Of a stretch of 11,994 nt of DNA, positions 6,989 to 11,994 are shown in pieces; the stretch's first letter is position 1, and every line of letters begins with the position of its first letter. A program made the translations under genes and the position numbers. The notes under the pieces are model-generated. The model was not told the origin of the DNA. It made no database searches and was given only the letters and a program-made list of their open reading frames with translations. Source of the DNA: an uncultured Saprospiraceae bacterium (GTDB taxonomy: Bacteria; Bacteroidota; Bacteroidia; Chitinophagales; Saprospiraceae); the NCBI GenBank assembly GCA_938044055.1, contig CALIQO010000114.1, positions 1 to 11,994 on the forward strand. Direction: 5' to 3'.

Positions 6989-8212
6989 ATGAAAAAGACA
7001 TACTGCCTATTATCCTGCGTACTGTGCTTTTATGGACTTTCTGCTCAAGTTTTTTTTACAGAAAGTTTTGAAACAATTGGTGATTATACAGCCGGTAATG
7101 CGGGTGACTGTTCTTGTGTAATCGCAACAACTGATGCTAATGATGGTCAGAACGATCATTTTGCCGATCTCACAGACGACGATATTACGCATAACTTTAC
7201 GGCTGATTATACTGGAGAAGATGGATCTAGATACTGGGCTTCTGAAGACAATGATGATGGCGGAGTCGGTGGCACAGGAAATCCTACCCAATGTGTTACA
7301 TTATCCATTGATATTACTGGTAAAGGCGATCTCTTATTTTCAGGCCTATTCGGTGGACATGGAGCATCTACTCCTACGCCTTATGAAGCAGATAACGACA
7401 TGGAAGTAAGCTATCAAATTGACGGAGGTGGCTTCATTAAAATTTTAGACTGGCATGAAAATGCTGCTCAAACCGGAATCTCACTTGACACTGATTTTGA
7501 TGGGTTCGGAGATGGTACTTTTCCTCTCTCCTCCATAATGCAAACTGTTACTGCATTGATTCCTGGAACGGGTACAACACTTGAAATTCAAATCTGCACG
7601 AATTCCAATACAAGTTCGGAAGAATTTGCTTTTGACAATCTGCAGTTAGCGGAGGTGGTACTTCCTGTGGATTTAGTCTATTTCGAAGCAATGCCCACTC
7701 GAGATAATGACATAGTTTTAGAATGGAAAACGGCTGGTGAAATTAACAACAAGGGATTCAATATAGAATATAGTATTGATGGTGTTGATTGGCATAGCAT
7801 TGACTTTGTAAAAGGAAAAGGAAACATTAATACTGAAAATCAATATCATTATCAAGATAATGATGTTCAATCAACAGACAACTATTATCGTTTAAAACAA
7901 GTCGATTATGATGGTCGTTTTGAATATTCAAAAATCAGACATGTAAAACTTCGAAGTGATAACCCCGCCATTACAGTTATGCCTAATCCGAGTGATGGTA
8001 ATATTCTATTGCTATTGAACAATCCCAGAAAAGAGCAATCTATAATACGTGTTATGGATAACAATGGTGGATTAATATGGATGAAAAGTTTTAACCAAGG
8101 TGAAACTAATTATTTCAAAAAAGACATCAATTTACTCCAGAGCGGAATGTACTACATAATCTACAACATCGGTGATGAAATTCAGACTGAAAAAATATCG
8201 GTTTTGAGATAG
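6989..8212 (+). CDS. Secreted protein with T9SS type A C-terminal sorting domain
   Basis: The 407-residue product is exported and released or anchored by the Bacteroidota type IX secretion system. Residues 1-19 form a Sec signal peptide ending LSA|Q. Residues 20-220 form an Asp/Gly-rich, beta-rich domain (FFTESFE...FAFDNLQL) that resembles the jelly-roll domains often found at the N-terminus of marine Bacteroidota extracellular proteins. There are three Cys at 41, 43 and 102 in the mature part before residue 110, plus Cys203. Residues 223-321 have the common linker pattern LPVDLVYFEA...VLEWKTAGEINNKGF...YYRLKQVDYDGRFEYSKI. The tail from about 327 (VMPNPSDGNILLL...GMYYIIYNIGD...KISVLR) is a Por sorting domain. 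I recognise no catalytic motif, so an adhesin or matrix role is only a guess. It sits alone between the two direct-repeat copies, which suggests it was inserted. Confidence 0.88.
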   Translation: MKKTYCLLSCVLCFYGLSAQVFFTESFETIGDYTAGNAGDCSCVIATTDANDGQNDHFADLTDDDITHNFTADYTGEDGSRYWASEDNDDGGVGGTGNPTQCVTLSIDITGKGDLLFSGLFGGHGASTPTPYEADNDMEVSYQIDGGGFIKILDWHENAAQTGISLDTDFDGFGDGTFPLSSIMQTVTALIPGTGTTLEIQICTNSNTSSEEFAFDNLQLAEVVLPVDLVYFEAMPTRDNDIVLEWKTAGEINNKGFNIEYSIDGVDWHSIDFVKGKGNINTENQYHYQDNDVQSTDNYYRLKQVDYDGRFEYSKIRHVKLRSDNPAITVMPNPSDGNILLLLNNPRKEQSIIRVMDNNGGLIWMKSFNQGETNYFKKDINLLQSGMYYIIYNIGDEIQTEKISVLR

Positions 8213-8258
8213 CCTGATTACATGTCTTATAGGTAATTAATTCAGGTAAAGTAATACA

Positions 8259-8348
8259 GATGGACAATTGAATTAATATTGATATTTCCATAATCTTTCA
8301 TCATATCGTCAGAAAAGATTAGATTTAGGAAATAGATTTTCTGACGAT
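8259..8348 (+). repeat. Direct repeat, copy 2 (mscS tail plus intergenic hairpin)
   Basis: This is the second copy of the repeat at 6481-6569, lying 1778 bp downstream. It opens with the in-frame last five codons and stop of mscS (8259-8276), although no mscS body precedes it, and continues into the leader of the DUF819 gene. The copies differ at 2 of the first 66 positions, then in about a dozen loop bases, then agree over 12 bases. The mscS relic shows that this copy derives from an mscS-DUF819 junction. Confidence 0.93.
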
Positions 8349-8354
8349 ATGATG
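8299..8354 (+). promoter_or_regulatory. 18-bp perfect hairpin covering the DUF819 start codon
   Basis: The left arm 8299-8316 (CATCATATCGTCAGAAAA) is an exact inverted copy of 8337-8354 (TTTTCTGACGATATGATG), with a 20-nt loop at 8317-8336. The right arm contains both candidate start codons, ATG at 8349 and ATG at 8352. As RNA this would bury the start site and could act as a translational switch. As DNA it could be a paired operator site. It has no T-run, so it is not a standard terminator. Confidence 0.7.
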
Positions 8355-9614
8355 TTTCTCGCTTCCGATGGGTCGGCCCCATTAATTACCAACGATGCCA
8401 TAGTACTAGGCATCTTATTAAGTATACTTGCAATTATACTGTGGTCTTCTAACCATCCTAGGTATGCTAAGATTTATAGATTCTTTCCAGCTCTCTTAGC
8501 GGCTTATTTTATTCCCGCTCTATTAAATTATCCATTTGGGTTAATATCTGGTGAGCATTCTCAATTATACTTCGTAGCAAGCAGGTACTTACTTCCAGCA
8601 TGTCTGGTCTTGCTATGTCTAAGTATAGATTTTAAAGCCATTCTAGGGCTAGGCTCTAAGGCATTGATTATGTTTTTCGCAGCGACCATAGGAATTGTTA
8701 TTGGCGGCCCGATTGCACTAATAATTACTACTTCGTTCTTTCCAGAAGTAATCCAAGCTACACCGGACGAACTCTGGAGGGGATTGTCAACTGTAGCAGG
8801 ATCATGGATCGGTGGTGGAGCTAATCAAGTGGCCATGAAAGAAATCTATGGCGTGGGTGAGGATCTGTTCGCAACGATGCTTGTTGTGGATATAATCGTA
8901 GGGAATATATGGTTAGGTTTTCTTCTGTATGGAGCAAGTATTACAGAAAAAGTAGATAAATGGTTAAAGGCAGATACTTCTGCCATTCAAGATCTTAAAC
9001 AACGTGTAAGCGATTATCAAGAAAAAGTAAAACAGATGCCTACTACGCAGACTACTCTGATCTTACTAGCAGTAGGATTCGGTGGGACTGCAATTGCCCA
9101 TCTATTTTCTGAATTCATCACTCCTTTTATGGAGAGTCATAAAGAAACTTTATCAAGCTTAAGTCTTGATTCTTTAGCGTCTGGATTTTTCTGGATTGTA
9201 GTCGTTTCTACAACCATAGGCTTGGCACTTTCATTTACTAAAGCCAGAAAACTTGAAGGAGTGGGTGCCAGTAGATGGGGTTCAATATTTATCTGGATTC
9301 TAGTAGCTACCATCGGTATGAAAATGAATATTTCCAACATATTTGAGAATTGGGGATTATTTTTTATCGGAATTATATGGATGAGTGTACATGTAATCAC
9401 CTTAATCATTGTTGCTAAAATCATTAAGGCACCTTTCTTTTTCGTTGCAGTAGGAAGTCAGGCTAATGTAGGTGGCGCAGCTTCTGCACCAGTAGTTGCT
9501 ATGGCCTTTAGCCCTACCCTCGCTCCAGTAGGTGTATTGATGGCTGTACTCGGTTACGCTCTCGGTACATATGGAGCAATTGCATGTGCACAATTGATGA
9601 GCTCTGTCAGTTAA
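8349..9614 (+). CDS. DUF819-family integral membrane protein (YjcL-like)
   Basis: The 421-residue product is a polytopic inner-membrane protein of the DUF819 family, which is transporter-like but has no firmly assigned substrate that I know of. About ten hydrophobic segments are visible, in two halves separated by a hydrophilic, partly helical loop at 200-230 (ITEKVDKWLKADTS...). Family motifs are GSWIGGGANQVAMKE (151-165), ANVGGAASAPVVA (372-384) and LAPVGVLMAVLGYALGTYGA (391-410). The paired Gly-rich re-entrant-like motifs in the two halves resemble secondary transporters with inverted repeats. Length is normal and the frame is intact. Two adjacent ATG codons (8349 and 8352) can serve as start; both lie in the right arm of a strong hairpin. 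A coiled-coil protein gene follows after 8 bp, probably in the same transcript. Confidence 0.87.
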   Translation: MMFLASDGSAPLITNDAIVLGILLSILAIILWSSNHPRYAKIYRFFPALLAAYFIPALLNYPFGLISGEHSQLYFVASRYLLPACLVLLCLSIDFKAILGLGSKALIMFFAATIGIVIGGPIALIITTSFFPEVIQATPDELWRGLSTVAGSWIGGGANQVAMKEIYGVGEDLFATMLVVDIIVGNIWLGFLLYGASITEKVDKWLKADTSAIQDLKQRVSDYQEKVKQMPTTQTTLILLAVGFGGTAIAHLFSEFITPFMESHKETLSSLSLDSLASGFFWIVVVSTTIGLALSFTKARKLEGVGASRWGSIFIWILVATIGMKMNISNIFENWGLFFIGIIWMSVHVITLIIVAKIIKAPFFFVAVGSQANVGGAASAPVVAMAFSPTLAPVGVLMAVLGYALGTYGAIACAQLMSSVS

Positions 9615-9622
9615 TTTAGCGT

Positions 9623-10564
9623 ATGAAGAAGGAAGATAGAAACCTTAAGATTCAAGCCCTGCAAGACCGCTTGGAAGTTCATGAGAAATGTCTAACCAGA
9701 AAAAAAATACTGGTGCATGAGATGCAAGTCCTCCACCATCAGCTTACGAGGTTTAAGGCTAAGCTTGGAAAAGAAAAAAAAGATTTAGAAGAATTAGAGA
9801 AGAAAAATCTTCGGTCATTGTTTTCACAATACTTGGGAACCGATGAAGAGAAAATAGAAAAAGAAAGGCAAGAGTACTTGCAAGCTGCTTTAAGATACAA
9901 TGCTATAATTGATGAAATCGGCCTTTTAGAATATGAAGAAAAACTGATAAATAAGAAAATCCTAGAAAATCCTAAGGACGTCAGTAAGGAGCTGAAAAGG
10001 ATGCTTAGGCTTAAAGAAAAAGAACTGAAATATGATGTAAAAACAAGGAAGGCCATCATCGAGTTTGACACTAGGATCAATAGAGTTGATCGGAAAATCA
10101 AGGATATCAATGAAGCACTGATGGAAGGCAATGAACTGAAGGCTAAATTACAATCCATTAATATTAAACTTAAGAATGTGAAAAAATGGGGTGCAACTAA
10201 AATGCATGGAAGAGGTCGCTATTCATCTTACAACAAGAAAACATATATAGACAAGGCTAATAGTGAAGTTGTACTCGCTGACATACTTATTAAACAATTC
10301 GAAAAAGAAATTCATGATATTTTTCCTGATGTTGAGCACGACATCACTACAGATAATTTTAGAGATTTTTTATCTATATTTTATGACAACTTAATAACAG
10401 ACTGGGTCATTCTGAGAAAACTAGATACTGCTATTCATACCATGGAAGACAACCTTAATCGAATCAGAAGAATTGAAATGAACCTTACCCATGAAGAGGA
10501 AATCACTTGGAGAGAAAGAAAAGAAATAGAAGCTGAAAAAAAAGCATATATCAATCAAGCATAG
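9623..10564 (+). CDS. Coiled-coil protein of unknown function
   Basis: I do not recognise this 313-residue protein. It is very rich in Lys and Glu and has long predicted coiled-coil stretches at about 5-65, 75-120 and 120-190, then a shorter helical part at 215-310. It has no signal peptide or membrane segment, so it should be cytoplasmic. A less helical patch at about 188-212 (KKWGATKMHGRGRYSSYNKKTY), rich in Gly, Tyr and basic residues, breaks the coils and could be a hinge or a nucleic-acid or partner contact. The segment SLFSQYLGTDEEKIEKERQEYLQAAL (65-90) looks like a conserved core rather than low-complexity filler. It starts 8 bp after the DUF819 stop, so the two are probably co-transcribed. 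It ends 15 bp before the convergent aminotransferase gene. Confidence 0.8.
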   Translation: MKKEDRNLKIQALQDRLEVHEKCLTRKKILVHEMQVLHHQLTRFKAKLGKEKKDLEELEKKNLRSLFSQYLGTDEEKIEKERQEYLQAALRYNAIIDEIGLLEYEEKLINKKILENPKDVSKELKRMLRLKEKELKYDVKTRKAIIEFDTRINRVDRKIKDINEALMEGNELKAKLQSINIKLKNVKKWGATKMHGRGRYSSYNKKTYIDKANSEVVLADILIKQFEKEIHDIFPDVEHDITTDNFRDFLSIFYDNLITDWVILRKLDTAIHTMEDNLNRIRRIEMNLTHEEEITWRERKEIEAEKKAYINQA

Positions 10565-10579
10565 AGGCCGGACGATATC

Positions 10580-11698
10580 TTAGTTTCCTTCTCTGGACAA
10601 AAAATCACGCACCTTCTCACATACATAAGTTACTTTACGCTCGCTTAAACCAGGATATATAGGTAGACTTAACACTCTTCCCGCCATATTCTCTGCCACC
10701 GGAAAGGCTCCTTTCTCTATGGGCAATCCGTCATAAGCCTGCTGGAGATGTGGAGGTAAGGGATAGTGAATTAAGGTAACAATTCCAGATTCTTTTAAAT
10801 AATTCTGTAAAGCATCTCTGTTGTCAACTAGGATAGAAAATATATGCCAGACATGAGACTCGGGATCGGTAAAATAAGGCAATGTAACTCCAGGGCAATC
10901 TTGTAATAAATTTAGGTAAAGACCAGCTATCTTTCTTCTTTCTTCGTTCCAGGAATTAAGATGAGGAAGCTTGATGGATAAGATCCGTGCTTGCATTTCG
11001 TCCAGCCTTGCATTCATTCCTATTCTATCGTTGTAATATTTCTTATGAGAACCGTAGTTTCTAAGAGATCTGCATACTTGAGCCAGCTCATCATCGTCTG
11101 TAAGAATGGCTCCTGCATCACCTAGAGCTCCTAGGTTTTTTCCTGGATAAAAACTGAAAGCTCCGATGTCTCCCCAGCTTCCCGTAAGCTTGCCTTTATG
11201 GATTGCGCCTATGGCTTGAGCATTGTCTTCAAGTACCCGGAGATTATGTCTTTCTGCAAGCTTCATAATTGCTTCCATATTGCAACTCTGTCCATATAGA
11301 TGGACAGGAAGAATAACCTTGGTTCTTTCTGTAATTGCACGCTCTATATCTGCAGCAATTATATTAAAAGATCGGAGGTCCGGCTCCACGGGAACAATGG
11401 TAGCACCTACTGCAGTCACAGCAAGCCAGGTCGCTATGTAAGTATTAGATGGTACGATGACTTCGTCACCAGGACCGATGCCCATAGACTTAAGACCTAT
11501 GGTCATGGCATCTAATCCATTAGAGACACCTATGCAATGTTTTTTATTATGGTAGGCGGCAAGAATAGTCTCGAATGTATCTACTCCTCTTCCTAGCACA
11601 TATCTTCCCTCATCCAGGAAATCATCGAAGCATTGCAACAGTTCTTGCTTAATAGCGTGATGTTGAAATGTAAGGTCTAGATATGGGACAGATTCCAT
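10580..11698 (-). CDS. DegT/DnrJ/EryC1/StrS-family sugar aminotransferase (FdtB/QdtB-like)
   Basis: This 372-residue PLP enzyme transfers an amino group, usually from glutamate, to a keto-sugar nucleotide. The PLP-binding lysine is Lys187 in [17 protein letters not shown] (181-197). Asp158 and Gln161 in [10 protein letters not shown] (156-165) contact the cofactor ring, and SNGLDAM (59-65) is the usual phosphate-binding loop. The N-terminal PYLDLTFQH and the C-terminal [13 protein letters not shown]...LPIYPGLS are typical of the family, and its length is normal. The gene upstream in the same direction, 18 bp away, encodes an FdtA/QdtA-like 3,4-ketoisomerase. The most likely reaction is therefore transamination of a dTDP-3-keto-6-deoxyhexose to the 3-amino-3,6-dideoxy sugar. 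Whether the product is the galacto (FdtB) or gluco (QdtB) form cannot be read from the sequence. It is the last visible gene of a minus-strand polysaccharide cluster. Confidence 0.92.
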   Translation of the reverse strand: MESVPYLDLTFQHHAIKQELLQCFDDFLDEGRYVLGRGVDTFETILAAYHNKKHCIGVSNGLDAMTIGLKSMGIGPGDEVIVPSNTYIATWLAVTAVGATIVPVEPDLRSFNIIAADIERAITERTKVILPVHLYGQSCNMEAIMKLAERHNLRVLEDNAQAIGAIHKGKLTGSWGDIGAFSFYPGKNLGALGDAGAILTDDDELAQVCRSLRNYGSHKKYYNDRIGMNARLDEMQARILSIKLPHLNSWNEERRKIAGLYLNLLQDCPGVTLPYFTDPESHVWHIFSILVDNRDALQNYLKESGIVTLIHYPLPPHLQQAYDGLPIEKGAFPVAENMAGRVLSLPIYPGLSERKVTYVCEKVRDFLSREGN

Positions 11699-11716
11699 GA
11701 TGTGGATATATTATTC

Positions 11717-11994
11717 TTAATTACGGGCGCCGGTAATATGGTCATTCCTGATTTCCGAAAATCTAGCATAGTCTCTGATATAGTCTTCTTCTCGATACAA
11801 GGTAGAACACAAAACGAGTTGTATCGCCCCTTCAGAATAAGTCATTTCATGCCAGCATAACCTAGGCAGAAAAACACCCTTAGAGGAATCTTCCAGAATA
11901 AATTCATCTTTATGCCCGTACACATCTTCTGTAGTAACTACTATTCTACCATGGTTACAGATAAGTATCATTTCTGTTTCGTAGTGGGCATGTC
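11717..11994 (-). CDS. WxcM/FdtA-like cupin, nucleotide-sugar 3,4-ketoisomerase (partial, 5' end outside window)
   Basis: The frame is open to the window edge, so the N-terminal part is missing; the ATG at 11971 is internal. Upstream of it the same frame reads HAHYETE followed by MILICNHGRIVV. This is the family's (R)G-x-HAH-x-x-x-E-x-xLIC-x-x-G motif, whose His pair lies in the active site of FdtA/QdtA. The C-terminal part, GVFLPRLCWHEM...AIQLVLCSTLYREEDYIRDYARF, is also diagnostic of WxcM-like cupins. These enzymes move the keto group of dTDP-4-keto-6-deoxyglucose from C4 to C3. About 91 codons are visible, roughly two thirds of the normal length. The aminotransferase that would use the product starts 18 bp downstream, supporting a shared operon for a 3-amino-3,6-dideoxyhexose. 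Confidence 0.87.
   Translation of the reverse strand, partial: HAHYETEMILICNHGRIVVTTEDVYGHKDEFILEDSSKGVFLPRLCWHEMTYSEGAIQLVLCSTLYREEDYIRDYARFSEIRNDHITGARN

Noticed and set aside
6975..6992. Five-codon upstream ORF (MKSML) whose stop overlaps the ATG of the secreted-protein gene.
   Set aside because: It would barely fit behind the predicted transcript start and such short frames arise easily by chance.
8215..8250. Imperfect inverted repeat CCTGA...TCAGG after the secreted-protein gene as a terminator.
   Set aside because: The stem needs a bulge and no T-run follows; not convincing.
9739..10158. 139-codon Ser/Phe-rich frame antisense to the coiled-coil gene.
   Set aside because: Its composition is simply the reverse reading of Lys/Glu-rich codons; no start context or homology.

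Overview
The window looks like chromosomal DNA from a member of the Bacteroidota, probably a marine or saline one. The evidence is AT-rich coding, an almost complete lack of Shine-Dalgarno sequences, one textbook Bacteroidota promoter (TTTG, 19 bp, TAnnTTTG) ahead of hppA, and a secreted protein with a type IX secretion (Por) sorting tail. I cannot name the genus.

Layout from left to right. (1) On the minus strand lies hppA, a membrane pyrophosphatase of the potassium-dependent type, with its own promoter and a clean intrinsic terminator. Upstream of it is a small nitroreductase, also on the minus strand. (2) Divergent from these is a metal-homeostasis operon on the plus strand: a DtxR/MntR-type regulator, a TroA/ZnuA-like metal-binding protein and an ABC ATPase, spaced 2 bp apart. 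A perfect 30-bp palindrome just before the regulator is almost certainly its operator. The operon has no permease gene, and the binding protein carries a C-terminal membrane anchor instead of a lipobox. (3) An MscS-type channel gene follows.

(4) The most unusual part is 6481-8354. A repeat that includes the last five codons and stop of mscS, the following intergenic DNA and a hairpin occurs twice, 64 of 66 bases identical at its left part. One copy follows mscS and the other precedes a DUF819 membrane protein gene. Between the copies sit about 300 bp of non-coding DNA and a gene for a T9SS-secreted protein. The first copy also seems to keep a decayed start of the DUF819 gene. The simplest reading is that mscS and the DUF819 gene were once adjacent and a segment carrying the secreted-protein gene was inserted with duplication of the junction. 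In the second copy an 18-bp perfect stem covers the DUF819 start codon.

(5) The DUF819 gene is followed after 8 bp by a gene for a long coiled-coil protein of unknown function. (6) Converging from the right on the minus strand is the end of a deoxy-amino-sugar cluster: a WxcM/FdtA-like nucleotide-sugar ketoisomerase (cut by the window edge) and a DegT/DnrJ/EryC1-family aminotransferase. Together these fit 3-amino-3,6-dideoxyhexose synthesis for surface polysaccharide or glycoprotein glycans.

I see no complete mobile element, CRISPR array, tRNA or rRNA. The nearest thing to a new system is the metal-uptake operon with a membrane-anchored binding protein and no permease, and the duplicated hairpin leader of the DUF819 gene. 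Both are leads rather than established systems.
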